Assembly (NCBI GenBank): GCA_017871115.1 | Contig: JAFCIZ010000006.1 | Coordinates: 186,001-250,000, forward strand | Length of the DNA stretch: 64,000 nt | Reading direction: 5' to 3' | Source of the DNA: Cunninghamella blakesleeana | Taxonomy: Eukaryota > Mucoromycota > Mucoromycetes > Mucorales > Cunninghamellaceae | Part shown: positions 35,259 through 50,000 of the stretch, in pieces | How the letters are laid out: each line of letters starts with the position of its first letter | Position numbering within the stretch: the first letter of the stretch is position 1 | Position numbers and translations under genes: made by a program | Notes under the pieces: generated by a model | The model's input: only the letters and a program-made list of their open reading frames with translations | Database searches by the model: none | Told to the model about the DNA's origin: nothing

Positions 35259-36747
35259 TTAGGCCATCCCACCCATTAATTATCATTTTATTGTATGTAT
35301 TCAATTTTTTTTTTATTTTTCCACTATTTTCTTCTATTTTCATATTTTTTTATGTTTTTATTTTTATTTATACCAATACAAAGTGGGCAAAAACCATGTT
35401 GGCAAGGTAATAATCGAAGTTCACTCTTATTTTCTATAAAATCATCTAAACAAATGGCACAATTTCCATTTTTGACATTCTCCGACTGGTAAGTGGTAAC
35501 AGGTAATTTATTAACCATTTCAACAGGTAATGGATCTATTTGGTCCGCTCTTGTTGTAGTCATCATATAAGTAACATCTATTTGTTCACGATGTTCTATT
35601 TGCTGTTGTATTCTTTTTACTCTCCACCATCTTAAAATAATTGCGGCTATGTTTAAATATATATATATATATATATAATATAGATGGGTGTTTCTTTTAG
35701 TTTTGTTTTATTTTTCTACCTTTTTCTCTATTTTTTATTTCATCTTTTTTTTTACCCAACATAAAAAGAACAACCAATACAACTACGTAAGAAAAATACC
35801 CTTTACTTGATTCCAGTAAACTTGAAAAAGAGGAAGAGCCATTATCATCAACATTATCTTCATTATTGTTATCATCAGATTCGCTTGGCTGTGTTGGTAG
35901 CGGTGATATATCTGAATAATAAGGAACAATTTGAAAAAATGGGTACAAATCAGCCGATAAATTAAATGATAAAGAAGATAAAGATGATTTCAAGTATTGG
36001 CCATAATCATTAGGAACAAAATAAACCGGTAATTGATAAATTATCGATTGGTTTAAATCATTATCTTTCATATAGTTTATATTTTGAAAAGAAGGTAAAG
36101 GTGAAGAATATTGATTTGTATCAATGGTTTCAGTGGTCGGTCGAAGTTGAAAAGATTTGTTATTATTGTTATTATCAAAGGATGTGGTGTTATTGTCATA
36201 GATCATGATGGCATCAATGTTAAGTCGGTAGCGATTGGATAATTGACAGATGCTTTCTATTTTTTTATACCATTGGCAAGCGCCTCTTTCAACCAAAGCC
36301 ATTTTTGGTAAGTTGGCGAATAATGTGGATGTATTGAAAGGTAAAGTAATCCATTTTTTTATATTTTTTGTATCATTTGTACATCCATTTGACATGTCAA
36401 CTATGATTCTCTATAAGAGTTAACAAAAAACAAGTTAATAACATGGAAACTATTTTATATGTATTTATATCGTTGTAATAATCGCAATAATAAAATACCT
36501 TATATGGGTGTAATATATCTATTCGAGTATTGACAACAGTTTGAAATTGCTGAGACATAGCTAATCTTGAATCGTTTAGACTTGGTATATTACTAGTTGA
36601 ATGTGTTTGAAATGAATCTGATAGATTATAAAAAGTCGGTAATTGCCAAAATACTGGATTCGTTTCTACTTGACATTTTATTATGTTATAAAATAACGAT
36701 ATTATTATTATAATGAAAAAATGGTTATTCTTATTAAAAACTTTCAT
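34485..36747 (-). CDS. PA-TM-RING E3 ubiquitin ligase (RNF13/GRAIL-like)
   Basis: Membrane-bound ubiquitin ligase of the endosome/vacuole type. Exons 36747-36499, 36410-35756, 35646-35374, 35215-34485; 635 residues. A signal peptide at 1-25 (hydrophobic Ile/Phe run ending NIIKC) is followed by a lumenal protease-associated-like domain (KMALVERGACQWYKKI, DAIMIYDN, LPVYFVPNDYGQYL). One TM segment follows (YFSYVVVLVVLFMLAAIILR), then a basic stop-transfer stretch, then a RING: CAICLDDF, LLPCQHGFCPLCIDPWL, HCPICKYDC. The ligand pattern is C3HC4 (HGFC), where PA-TM-RING relatives usually have HxxH. The cytosolic C-tail of about 210 residues is Ser/Thr/Asn-rich with tandem repeats (listed separately). 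Intron 3 carries a 30-base poly-A/T tract. Substrates unknown. Confidence 0.9.
34625..34935. repeat. Tandem 9-bp and 30-bp repeats inside the RING gene
   Basis: Two repeat fields in the coding strand's C-tail. At 34672-34797 the 9-base units ATTATTGTT and then ATTATTGTC are iterated; on the minus strand they code for Asn-Asn-Asn and then Asp-Asn-Asn. At about 34800-34935 a 30-base unit (GTTGTTGTAGAGCTATTATT plus ten more bases) recurs four to five times with small changes and codes for a ten-residue Asn/Ser/Thr unit. Flanking AAT tracts extend the Asn run. Reading frames on the opposite strand here are by-products of the repeat. Confidence 0.9.
35228..35257. repeat. Poly-A tract, 30 bases, in RING gene intron 3
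   Basis: Uninterrupted run of 30 A on the plus strand, inside the last intron of the PA-TM-RING gene (poly-T in its transcript, close to the acceptor side). Confidence 0.9.
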
Positions 36748-38065
36748 GAAGGAAAAAAAAAAATGAGAGAAAGGGAAAATGAGGAAATGAAAAAGAAAAA
36801 TCGAAGAACATTAAAAAAAAAAACTTAAAAAAGGAAATTAGTATAAAGCCATGGTTAATCTTTTTTTCTTTTCTTTCCTTTTTTTTACATTCGAAACCTT
36901 TTATAAATATATATTAATTAATTTGACTTTTTTTTTTTTAGATATATATATATATATATATATTAATAAAACATAAAACATAAAACAATTTCTAATTATT
37001 AAAATAGATATACTAGAACAACATACTATAATGTAAAATTTATTATATTTTTTGTAATAATCATTATAGTAATAAGACTGGTGGTCAATGGGTTCAAAAC
37101 AATGAATAAACTCAGATTAATAAATAAAAATAGCAAGTATTATTGTATAAATGTATTTCCTTTTTTTACATAGTCTCTTTTTTATTACTTTAAAAATAAA
37201 GATAAAAACGAATGGTTATAAAACGAATTTAAATAATATGATTAATCATGATATGAAAAAGATACGTGTTTAGTTTTATATTGATGTAACAAGGAAATAT
37301 CCATCTTGGAAAAAAATGTTGGATAGAAAGAGAGAGGGGAGACGAAAACTTTGGGGTAAAAATACTTCATAAACAATTATTTTTTTGTAATTATTAAGAA
37401 AAAAGTTTTATGCGGGAGGATCACTGAATAATAATAATAAAAAATAGAGAGAAAAGTGATTTTCTTTTTTGGGGTGAAAACTACCCAAAAAAAAAATAAA
37501 AAGACGTAAAAAGTGTAAAATTTATTTTATAATACAAAAAGTACATGATCATTTTAAAATCCCGAGTTTTGATCTTGGGGTTTTAAAAAAAAAAAAATAT
37601 ATTCGCTCAATTTTTTTTTTTTTCCTCTTTTCTTTTTCCTCTTTTTTCTCTAAGTTTTACATTTATATTTTTTTGGGATATAAAAAAAAGGTTGTAACTC
37701 TTGAAAGCGTAAAGTATAAAATACACACACACACACACACACATATATACACACATAAACTTTACATTACGCTGAAAAGGTAAAATAAGATTTAAAATGT
37801 CAAAAAAAGCGGCATAGTTTTTTTTTTTTTTGTGTATCCATAAAACGAAAAAGTTTTTTTTTTTTCTTTTCAAGAGCGAGAAAAATAACATAATACATAT
37901 TTTTATTTTTTATTGTTTTTTTTTTAATAGATTCTTCATTTATAAATTCCCTTATTGTTTTATATACACTTAATTACATTTACATATATACATTTATTAT
38001 ACATATACTTTATACTTTTTTTCTTTTATTATAATCTTATATATTTTTTTATTATTATTTAAAAA
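36748..38065. other. Divergent promoter region, RING gene and fatty acid synthase
   Basis: 1.3 kb. AT-rich, with a short (AC)n tract at 37723-37742, poly-T tracts at 37608-37623 and 37817-37831, and a pyrimidine-rich leader before the FAS start. The frame at 37607-37891 on the minus strand is Lys/Phe low-complexity. I could not identify regulator sites with confidence. Confidence 0.6.
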
Positions 38066-41000
38066 ATGGAACATAAACAACAACAAGCCCTTCGACCTCT
38101 TTCTTTAAAACAAAATAACACAGAAGTCTCTGTTTTAGTGCCAGCAGATATTTGGGTATCAGCAGAACAATTAAAAGAAGAATTTCCTATTCAAACTGAA
38201 CAAGATCTAGTAGCAAGTGATGAAGAAGTACCTGAAATTGAATTATCTGCAAGATTCCTTCACTTTGTTGTAAAGCGCGCTTCTACTGAATCTCACTTCC
38301 TTCCTGTGGCAAAAACTATCTTTGCTGATTTTGGTGCTCAATATTTGAAAAACAATGATGTCCATGCTATGACTCGCTCTTTATCTTCTGAATCTACTAA
38401 GATTGTTTTACAAGCTTATTTTGCTGCTTTAGTAGTATTGAAGAAAAATCAAGTCATTACTTTGGAAGAAGCTAAACCTGCTCAATCTGCCTTATTTGCT
38501 GCTGCCCAACGTGGTGAAACAAAAATCTTTGCTATCTTTGGTGGCCAAGGTAATATTGAAGAATATTTTGATGAATTGGCCGATATTTGGGAAACCTATG
38601 GTGGTTTAGTACAACCTTTCATTGAACGTATGGCAAGCGTTTTGATGGATTACGCTAGAAGCTCTGAAGCAAGTGTCTTTCATTCTAAAGGTTTGGATAT
38701 TTTAAGATGGTTAAAAAACCCTGATGTACGTCCTGATCTTCAATATTTGGTTTCTGCTCCTGTCAGTTTTCCTTTAATCGGTCTTATTCAATTACTTCAT
38801 TATTATGTTATGTTACGTGTATTGGATCGTCAACCTGGTGAAATTAGAGAATTAATTGCAGGTAAATAATAATAAATAATAAAACAAAAGGAATACAATA
38901 ATTAAAATAAAATAAGAAATGGGAAAAAAAATAAAAAAATAAAAAACAAGAAAAATAATCTTCATTAATATATGTGTTTATATATGCATATATCTTTTAT
39001 TGATTACTCATTGTTTTTATTTCTTCTTTTTTTCTAAAAAAAGGTACTACTGGTCATAGTCAAGGTATTGTTAGTTCTGTTGTTATTGCATCATCATCTA
39101 CATATGAAGAATTTTTAACCAATGCTGAAAAGGCTTTGGGATTATTATTCTGGATGGGTACAAGAGCACAACAAGCCTTCCCTCCTACTACTTTAAATCC
39201 TACCATTTTAGAAGACTCTCTTAATAATAATGAAGGTACACCTACTCCTATGTTGGCCGTAACAGGTTTACGTGAATCACAAGTCATTAAACATTTAGAA
39301 GCTACTAATGCTCATTTGGCTCCTGATAGACAAATTGAAATCACTCTTCATAATGGTCCTCGCTCCTTTGTTTGTACTGGTCCTCCTCAATCACTTTATG
39401 GTTTGAATCTTAGTTTACGTAAATTGAAGGCACCTACTGGTTTGGATCAATCTCGTATTCCTTATTCTCAAAGAAAAATTAAGTTTTCTTCTAGATTTTT
39501 ACCTATTACGGCTCCTTTCCACAGTGTTTATTTACAATCCGCCACTCAAACTTTATTGGATGATCTTGAAAAATATAAATTACAACAAAATGCAAGTGAT
39601 TTAAAGATTCCCGTATATGCTACTGATTCTGGTAAGCTTTTTTCCTTTTTCAACTTATTATTTTTTCTTTTTTTTTATCTTTTTCTTTTTTTTCAAAAAA
39701 ATAATTATCATTATTGGGGTGAAAAAAAAAAAAAAAGAAAAAAGAAGAGAAACATTTTATTGGGGGCGTTGGGGTTAAGAGGAGATTCAATTTTTTTTTT
39801 TCTTTTGGTATCTAATATTATTATTATTCTATTACTATTATATTATATTCATATAGGTGACGATCTTAGATCCTCATCCAACTTAACAGCCGATTTAGTA
39901 TCATTAGTTTATTCTCGTCATGTTCATTGGGAAAAGGCTATTGCTACCAAAGATTTAACACATATTATCGATTTTGGACCTGGTGGAACCTCAGGTATTG
40001 GTGGTTTAACATATAGAAATAAAGAAGGTACTGGGGCTCAAGTATTAATTGCTGGTGCTTTAGAAGGTGGTAATCGTGATTTATCTTATAAGGCTGATTT
40101 ATTTGATGCTGATTTACGTGCTGTTACTTATTCTCCAAACTGGGCTAAAGTATTCCAACCTAAACTTGTCAAGACTACAAGGTAAACTGAAAATAAGAAA
40201 AAGATTGACATACAGATTATCAATCTTTTTTTCATGATGGTTTTAATAGTAGTTGATTAATTTTTCAATTTTTTTTTTTTTAAAAAAATAATAATGATAA
40301 TTATAGTAATGGACGTGTTCATGTAGATACTCGTATGTCTCGTTTATTAGGTAAACCTCCATTAATGGTTGCTGGTATGACTCCTTCTACAGTTAGTGAA
40401 AAATTTGTATCTGCTGTTATGAATGCTGGTTATCATGTTGAATTAGCTGGTGGTGCTCATTATAATGAAAAGGCTCTTCGTAGTAAAGTGGATAAGATTA
40501 TGAATTTAACCCGCCCTGGTGAAGGTATCACTTTAAATATTTTATTCTTAAATGTACGTCAATGGGGTTTCCAATATCCTCTTATTCAAGTTATGAGAAG
40601 AGAAGGACTTCCTATGGAAGGTGCTTGTGTTGCTGCAGGTGTTCCTTCTTTAGATGTTGCTAATGAAGTAATTGCAAACTTGAAGGCTGCTGGTATTCGT
40701 CATGTTGCTTTCAAACCTGGAAGTGTTGATACTATTCGTCAGGTAAAATAGTTAAATATTAAAAAAAATTGATTCGTGTTTATTAGAGTATGAAAAGATA
40801 ATGCATTTATTCATTATGCTTTTTTTTTTTTTTATGGTAACTTAAATGTATATATATATATATATAGGTTGTATCTATCGCTGCAGCTAATCCTACTATG
40901 CCAATTATCATGCAATGGACTGGTGGACGTGCTGGTGGCCATCATAGTTTTGAAGATGCTCATCAACCTATTCTTGAAACTTATGCTTCTATTCGTCGTC

Positions 41001-44000
41001 AATCCAATATTGTTCTTGTAGCTGGTTCAGGTTTTGGTGGTGCTGATGATACTTTACCTTATATTACTGGTGAATGGTCTTCTAAATTTGATTACCCCCC
41101 TATGCCATTTGATGGTATCTTATTTGGTTCACGTATGATGGTATCTAAAGAAGGCCTTGCCTCTGAAGCAGCTAAACAAGCTATGGTAGATGCCCCCGGT
41201 GTTGACGATGCTGATTGGGAAAAAACTTATAAGGGTCCTGCTGGTGGTATTATGACCGTTCGATCAGAATTAGGTGAACCTATTCACAAAGTAGCTACTC
41301 GTGGTGTTAAACTTTGGAAAGAGTTGGACGAAAGTATTTTCAACTTACCTCGTGAAAAACGTTTACCTGCTTTGTTGGCCAAGAAAGAATATATCATTAA
41401 ACGCCTTAATGCTGATTTCCAAAAAGTATGGTTTGGAAAGAAAAAGAATGGAGATGTAGTCGACCTTCAAGAAATGACATACAGTGAAGTAGTAGATCGT
41501 ATGGTAGAATTAATGTACATCAAACATGAATCAAGATGGATTGATATTACTCTTCGCAATCTTGTTGGTGACTTCTTACGTCGTATTGAAGAACGTTTCA
41601 CTTTGAAGGAATCCACCTCCTTATTACAATCTTATTCTCAATTGGATCCTCCTCACGAATTTGTTGTTGAATTTTTATCCCAATTCCCTGAAAGCGAACA
41701 TCAACTTTTAACTTCTGAAGATGTTCTTCATTTTGTTACCTTATGTCAACGTCGTGGTCAAAAACCAGTTCCATTTATTCCTGTCATGGATAAAGATTTT
41801 GATGTTTGGTTCAAGAAAGATTCTTTATGGCAATCTGAAGATCTTGCTGCTGTTGTTGATCAAGACGTCCAACGTACTTGTATTCTTCACGGTCCTGTTG
41901 CTGCTAAATATGCTACTCGTATTGATCAACCAGTTGGTGAAATTTTAGGCGACATCTATGAAAGTCATATCAAGAGTCTTAAAGAAAAATATTATAATAA
42001 CGATGATACTCTTATTCCTGAAATTGAATACTTGGGTGGTGTTTCTATGACTTCCTCATCAACCATTGCTACTACTGAATCTAATGATAATGAACAAGTC
42101 TTTACTACTCCTGATACTGATGTAGCTCTTCCTAAAGAAGATGATTGGTTCCAAGCCATCTCTGGTCCTACTTATAATTGGTTACGTGCTTTAATTACTT
42201 CTCCATTTGTTGTTCAAGGTAAACGATTTGCTGACAATCCTTTAGCTCGCATTTTAAGACCTCGCGCTGGTCAAAAGGTAACTGTTTCTTATAAGAACAA
42301 GCAAGTTTTATCTCTTAAAGTCCAAGATAAACGTCTTTGGAGTGCTTCTGGTAAAACAACCGATTATACTACTTCTGTAGAAGCTACTTGTACTGGTACT
42401 ACTATTGATGTTACTTTATATGAAAAGCGTGATCAAGACTTTGTACCATTAAAATTACAATTCTTATATAAACCTGAATTTGGTTATGCTCCTATTCATG
42501 AAGTTATGGAAGTAAGTTTGATAAATACTTTTGAAAAAAAAAAAAAAAAAAAAAAAATGCAGGAAATAATTTTTTTTAAAAAAGACTAGTTACTAATTTT
42601 TTTTTTAAAAAAAAATTTTTTTTTATAGGGTCGCAATGATCGTATTAAAGAATTTTATTGGAAGCTTTGGTTTGGTATTAATTCTAATGATGACTTCTTA
42701 AGTATTCCTGTTACCGAAAAATTAATTGGTAAAGGTGAAACTGTTAAATCAAGTGAAATTACTGAATTTTGTCAAGCTGTTGGTAACCAAGCAGAAGTTT
42801 ATGTTGATCGTGGACAAAAGATGATCTATGCTCCTATGGACTTTGCCATTGTTGTTGGCTGGAAAGCTATTATTAAAGCCATTTTCCCTAAAGAAATTGA
42901 TGGTGACCTTTTAAAGTTGGTCCATCTTTCTAATGGATTCCGTATGCTTGAAGGTGGTGATTTACTTAAAGTTGGCGATGTTGTGGACACCTATGCCAAG
43001 ATTAATGCTATTATTAATAATGATTCCGGAAAACTTATTGAAGTTAAAGGTATTATTACTCGTGAAGATAAACCAGTTATGGAAGTTACTAGTCAATTCT
43101 TGTACCGTGGCCAATTCACTGATTATGAACATACCTTTGAAAGAAAATCTGAAACACCTATGAACTTGAATTTAACTTCTGTCAAAGATATTGCTGTACT
43201 TAAATCCAAAGAATGGGTTCACTGGACTGATGAATTGGATAATCATGAATTAGCACTCGGTAGTTCTCTTGTCTTCCGTCTTACTACTGAATATCGTTAT
43301 TTGAACAAACGTGTCTTCTCTAGTGTCAAGACAACTGGTACTGTTGATATGATGTTATCTACTAAAGAATTTGTTAAGATTGCTAATGTTAACTATGAAT
43401 CTGGTGAAAGTCATGGTAATCCCGTTATTGAATATCTTAAGCGTAATGGCAAAGAAATTGAACAAGCTCACTTCTTTGAAAATGGTGGTTATTCTGTGAT
43501 GCCTAATCAATCCATCTATTCATCTGTTGTTCATTCACCTACCTCTAATGAACCTTATGCTAATATTTCTGGTGATTATAATCCTATTCACGTTAATCCT
43601 TACTTTGCTGATCTTGCCGTCTTACCTGGTACTATCACCCATGGTATGTGGACTAGTGCTTCAACTCGTAAATTTGTTGAAATCTTTGCAGCTGATAACG
43701 TTCCTAGACGCGTTGTAGCTTACAATGTACAATTCACTGGTATGGTTTTACCTACTGATCGTTTAGAAACTAAGCTTTCTCATACTGGTATGAAGAACGG
43801 TCGTAAGATTATCCAAGTAGAAACTGTCAATCAAAACAATGAAAAGGTAGTTGTTGGTACAGCTGAAGTAGAACAACCTGTTACTGCTTATGTATTTACA
43901 GGTCAAGGTTCTCAAGAACAAGGTATGGGTATGGGATTATATGCTAGCTCTCCTGTTGCCAAAGAAATTTGGGACCGTGCTGATAAGCACTTTATGGAAA

Positions 44001-47000
44001 ATTATGGTTTCTCTATTTTGGAAATTGTTCGTTCTAATCCTAAAGAAAAAACTGTTTACTTTGGTGGTCCTCGTGGTAACAAGATTCGTCAAAACTACAT
44101 GAGCATGTCTTATGATGTAGTGGAAACTGATGGTAGTATCACTACATTACCTTTGTTCCCAACAATCAATGAACGTACTTCATTCTATACTTTCCAAGCT
44201 CCTAATGGTTTATTATCTGCTACTCAATTCACCCAACCCGCCCTTACTTTAATGGAAAAGGCTGCATTTGAAGATATGCGATCCAAAGAATTAATTCAAA
44301 GCAACTGTGCTTTCGCTGGTCACTCTCTTGGTGAATATGCTGCTTTAGCTTCCGTTGGTGATGTGCTTCCATTAGAATCCCTTGTTGATGTTGTCTTTTA
44401 TCGTGGTATGACAATGCAATCTGCTGTTAAACGTGATGAAAAGGGTCGCTCTAACTATGGTATGGCTGCTGTGAACCCTGCCCGTGTCTCTAAATCATTT
44501 AACGATACTGCTTTACGTTATGTTGTTGATTCCATTGCAAGAATTAGTAATGATGTTTTAGAAATCGTTAACTTTAATGTGGAAAACTGGCAATATGTCG
44601 CTGCAGGTTCACTTCCTAATTTAGATGTTCTTACAAATGTATTGAACTATATCAAGACTTCTGACATTGATCTTAAAAAATTAATGGAAACCATGCCTTT
44701 AGAAGATGTTAAGAAACACTTGACTGAAATTATTAATGGTGTATTAGAAAAGACACGTGCTAAACAAGCTGCCAGTGGTCATCTTAAACTTGAAAGAGGT
44801 TATGCTACTGTTCCTTTACCTGGTATTGATGTACCTTTCCATTCATCCTTCTTATTAAGTGGTGTAGCTCCTTTCCGTAGTTATTTAGCTAAAAAATTCA
44901 ACCCATCTGATATTGATGTTGCTCAATTATCATCCAAATATATTCCTAATTTAACTGCTCAACCTTTCAGTACCAAAAAAGAATATATTGAAAATGTTTA
45001 CAGTTTAACTTCTAGCCCTCGTTTAGCTAAAGTACTTAAAACTTGGACCGATGATAAATATGTCACCCCTGCTCAACAACAACGCCTTGGTTATATCATT
45101 TTGGTAGAATTACTTGCTTACCAATTTGCTTCACCAGTTCGTTGGATTGAAACTCAAGATCAACTCTTTAAACACTTCCAAATTGAACGTCTTATTGAAA
45201 TTGGTCCTTCTCCTACCTTAAGTGGTATGGCTACTCGTACTTTGAATCTCAAGTACCAAGCTTATGATGATGCTTTAAGTAATCGTCGTCAAAACTTATG
45301 TATTGCTAAGAATTCTCAAGAAATCTATTATGAATTTGAAAATGCTGAAGAACCTGAAACATCTGCTGCTGAGACAACAACCCCTACAGCTTCAGCTCCT
45401 GCTCCTACAGCCGCTGCCGCTGCTCCTGTTGCTGCTGCTCCTGTTGCAAGCTCTGGTCCTGCTGCTCCTGTTAGGTAAATATTATTTTCATTCATTCATT
45501 CATTATTATTATTATTTTTATTAAAAAAAAGAGAAAATAGATCAACTGATTTATATATATATATATTTATTTATTTATTTTATTTTTTTAAAAAAAAAAT
45601 AGTGATGTACCCGTTACAGCTACAGAAGTTATTCATGTTGTTATTGCTCAAAAACTTAAGAAATCAGTTGATGAAGTACCATTATCAAAAGCCATTAAAG
45701 ATTTAGTTGGTGGTAAATCTACATTACAAAATGAAATTCTTGGTGATCTTCAAAAAGAATTTAATAATGCTGTTCCTGAAAAGGCTGAAGAAACTCCTTT
45801 AGATGAACTTGGTGCTTCTTTAGATGGTAGCTTCCCTGGTACACTTGGTAAACATACCAATACCTTAGTTGCTAAAATGATTGGTGCTAAGATGCCTGGT
45901 GGTTTTACTTTAGCCAATGCTAAATCATATCTCTCAACTACTTATGGATTGGGATCTGGTCGTACTGAAGGTGTTTTATTAATGGGTCTTACTATGGAAC
46001 CTGCTTCACGTCTTGGTGCTGAAGCTGAAGCTAAATCATGGTTAGATAGTGTCACTCAAGCCTATGCTAAGAAAGCTGGCGTTACAATTGCTGCTGGTGG
46101 AAGTGCTAGTGCTGGTGGTGCTGGTGGTGCTGCTGTTGCTATGATCAACAGTGAAGAATTTGATGCCTTGAAAGCTAAGCAAGATAATTTGATCTATCAA
46201 CAACTCAACTTATATGCTAAATATTTACAACGTGATTTACGTGATGGATATAAACTTTACGAACAAGAAAAGACCACTACTCTTAAATTACAAGCTGAAT
46301 TGGATCAATGGCTCGCTGAACATGGCGATATTTATGCTGAAGGTATTACACCATCCTTCTCTCCACTTAAGGCTCGTCGTTATGATTCTTATTGGAATTG
46401 GGTACGTCAAGATGCTCTTGAAATGTGGTATGCCATTATCTTTGGTAAATTAGCCATTGTTGATCGTGAAGTTACTGCTCAATGTTTACGTATCATGAAC
46501 CGTTCTTATCCTCAACTCATTGATTACATGCGTTACAATGTTGAAAACTGTGCTGGTGATAAAGGTGAAACTTATCGCTTAGCTAAAGAATTAGGTCAAG
46601 TTTTAATTGAAAATTGTGTTGAAGTATTATCTGAAAACCCTGTTTACAAAGATGGTAATTTTTTTTATTTAATATTTTTTATTTAATTTTTTTTATTTAA
46701 TTTTTTTATTTTTTAAAAATATATATAATTAATCTTATATACATATATATTACTTTTTATTTTTTTAATAGTTGATTTCCCTACTGGACCTCATACCACT
46801 ATTACTGAAAAGGGTGATATTGAATATGCTGAAGTACCTCGTCCTGGTTGTCGTAAGCTTGCTGACTATGTTAAAGATATGGCTGCTGGTTCTAAAGTAT
46901 CAGAATTCTCTAACCGCCTCAAGGTACAACAAAATCTTGGTCGTCTCTATAAGATTATTCGTAGCCAACATAAGATGAAAAAATCAACCAAACTTGCTAT

Positions 47001-50000
47001 TCGTGATTTATATGGTGATGTTTTACGTTCCATGTCCATGTCAAACACTATTGTTAAGGAAACTCGTGCTCGTCAACGCCGTTTATCATCTACTGGTCGT
47101 ACTACAGCTGAACATAAGCGTGTTTCTGAAGGATCTGCCAAATCTGAAACTATTCCTTTCCTTCATCTTAAGAGAAAGAATGTTAACGATCCTACTGGTT
47201 GGGAATTCAGTAATAGATTAACCTCAGTTTATTTGGATGTACTTAATGAAATTGCCAACGAAGGTATTACATTCTCTCACAAATGTGTTTTAGTCACTGG
47301 TGCCGGTAAAGGATCTATTGGTTCTGAAATTCTTAAAGGTCTTGTATCTGGTGGTGCTAAAGTAATTGTTACTACTTCTCGTTTCAGCAAATCCGTTACT
47401 GAATACTTCCAATCCATTTATCAAACCTTTGGTTCTCGTGGCTCTGAATTAGTTGTTGTTCCTTTCAATCAAGGTTCCAAACAAGATGTTAAAGCACTTA
47501 TTGATTACATTTATGATCCTAAAGGTTTAGGTTGGGATTTGGATTATGTTATTCCTTTCGCTGCTATTCCTGAAAATGGTCGTCAAATTGATGATATTGA
47601 TTCTAAATCCGAATTGGCTCATCGTATGATGTTAACCAACTTGATCCGTATGTTGGGTGAAATTAAATCTCACAAACAAAGTATTGGTTCAGATACTCGC
47701 CCTGCTCAAGTTATTTTACCTTTATCTCCTAATCATGGTACTTTTGGTTCTGATGGTTTATACAGTGAATCCAAGATCTCTCTCGAAACATTATTCAACC
47801 GTTGGTATTCAGAAGATTGGTCAAGCTATTTATTAATCACTGGTGCTGTTATTGGGTAAGTAAAATTTTATTTATAATTTAAAACAATATTAATAATTGT
47901 AAAAAAATTAAAATTAAAATTAAAATTATTATTTTTTAAATTTAAAATACTAGTTGGACTCGTGGTACTGGCTTAATGTCACCTAATAATGTCATTGCTG
48001 AAGGTATTGAAGCATTAGGTGTTCGTACATTCTCAGCTATGGAAATGTCATTCAATATTCTTGGTCTTATGCATCCTAATATTGTTGAAATCTGTCAAAA
48101 CGAACCTGTATGGGCTGATCTTAACGGTGGTCTTCATTTCATTCCTAATCTTCAAGAAATCAGTAACAAATTACGTCAAGAATCTCGTGAAACTGCTGAA
48201 GTTCGTAAGGCTGTTGCTGCTGATAATTCTCTTGATTTCAAGATTGTTAATGGTGAAGAAGCTGAACGTAATTATAAACCTCACAAAGTAACTCCTCGTG
48301 CTAATATGAAGTTTGAATTCCCTGAACTTAAACCATATGATCAATATAAGAACTTATCTTATCTTAAAGGTATGTTGGATCTTGAAAAGGTTATTGTTGT
48401 AGCTGGTTTTGGTGAAGTTTCTCCTTGGGGTAACGCTCGTACTCGTTGGGAAATGGAAGCCTTTGGTGAATTCTCTTTGGAAGGTTGTATTGAAATGGCT
48501 TGGATTATGGGCTTTATTAAACATCACCATGGTAATCTTAAGAATGGTACTCCTTACTCTGGTTGGGTTGATACTAAGACTAATGAACCTGTTGAAGATA
48601 AAGATATTAAATCTAAATATGAAAAACAAATCTTAGAACACAGTGGTATTCGTTTTGTTGGTAAGTTATTAGTTTTTTTTTTTTAAAAAAAAAAAAAATA
48701 ATTATGTGGTTTTTTAATAATTTCATGTTTAACTCCTTTTTTAATAGATCCTACTGTTATGAATGGTTATGATCCTAATAAAAAGATGTTGATGCAAGAA
48801 ATTGTCGTTGATCATGACTTGGAACCATTTGCTTGTTCTCAAGAAGAAGCTAGCCATTTCAAGATGGAACAAGGTGACAAGGCTGATGTTTATGAACAAG
48901 CTCCTGATGAGTGGGTAGTTGTCTTGAAGAAGGGTGCTACTTTATATGTTCCTAAAGCTCTTAGATTTGATCGTCTTGTTGCTGGTCAACTTCCAACTGG
49001 ATGGGATGCTACTCGTTATGGTGTACCAAAGGATATTGTTGATCAAGTTGATCCTGTTACTCTCTTCAATCTTGTTTCTACTGTTGAAGCATTCGTATCA
49101 TCTGGTATTACTGATCCCTATGAATTCTTTAAATATGTACATGTTTCTGAAATTGGTAATGCTACTGGTAGTGGTGTTGGTGGTCAAATGGCTCAACGTG
49201 GTCTCTTCCGTGATCGTCTCCTTGATAAACCTGTACAAAAAGATATTTTACAAGAATCTTTCATTAACACTATGCCTGCTTGGATTAATTTACTTCTTTT
49301 ATCTGCCTCTGGCCCTATTAAAACACCTGTTAACGCTTGTGCCACATCTGCTGTCTCTGTTGAATTAGCTGTCGATAGTATTTTGTCCGGTAAAGCCAAG
49401 ATCATGATTGCTGGTGCTACTGAAGATATCACTGAAGAATCTAGTTACGAATTTGCTAATATGAAGGCTACATCCAATGCTGTTGATGAATTAGAACATG
49501 GTCGTACACCATCTGAAATGTCTCGTCCTGCCACTACTACTCGTAACGGTTTTATGGAAGCCCATGGTGCTGCAAATCATATTTTGATGACAGCTGCAAC
49601 CGCAATTGAAATTGGTTCTCCTATTTATGGTATTGTTGCTTTAACTAACACAGCTACTGATAAAGAAGGTCGATCTATTCCTGCTCCTGGTGCTGGTATT
49701 TTAACTACTGCTCGTGAAGCATCTGGAAAACGCTCTTCACCTTTACTCAACTTCAATTACCGTGCTCGTCAACTTAAGTCTCGTCGTGTACAGATTAAGG
49801 CTTGGTTAGAATCTGAATATGAAAACTTACGTGAAGAATTGAATGAACTTAAGGCATCTGGTGATTTGGACGAATCTGAAGAACAATCTTGGTTACAAGA
49901 ACGCACTGACTTTATCAATAGAGAAGCTAAACGTCAAGAAAAAGAAGCCTATGCTACTTGGAGTCACAATTTCTTCCAACAAGATCCTTCTATTTCTCCT

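Noticed and set aside
37607..37891. 94-codon minus-strand frame upstream of FAS
   Set aside because: Lys/Phe runs and a Cys-Val repeat from an (AC)n tract; no coding signal.
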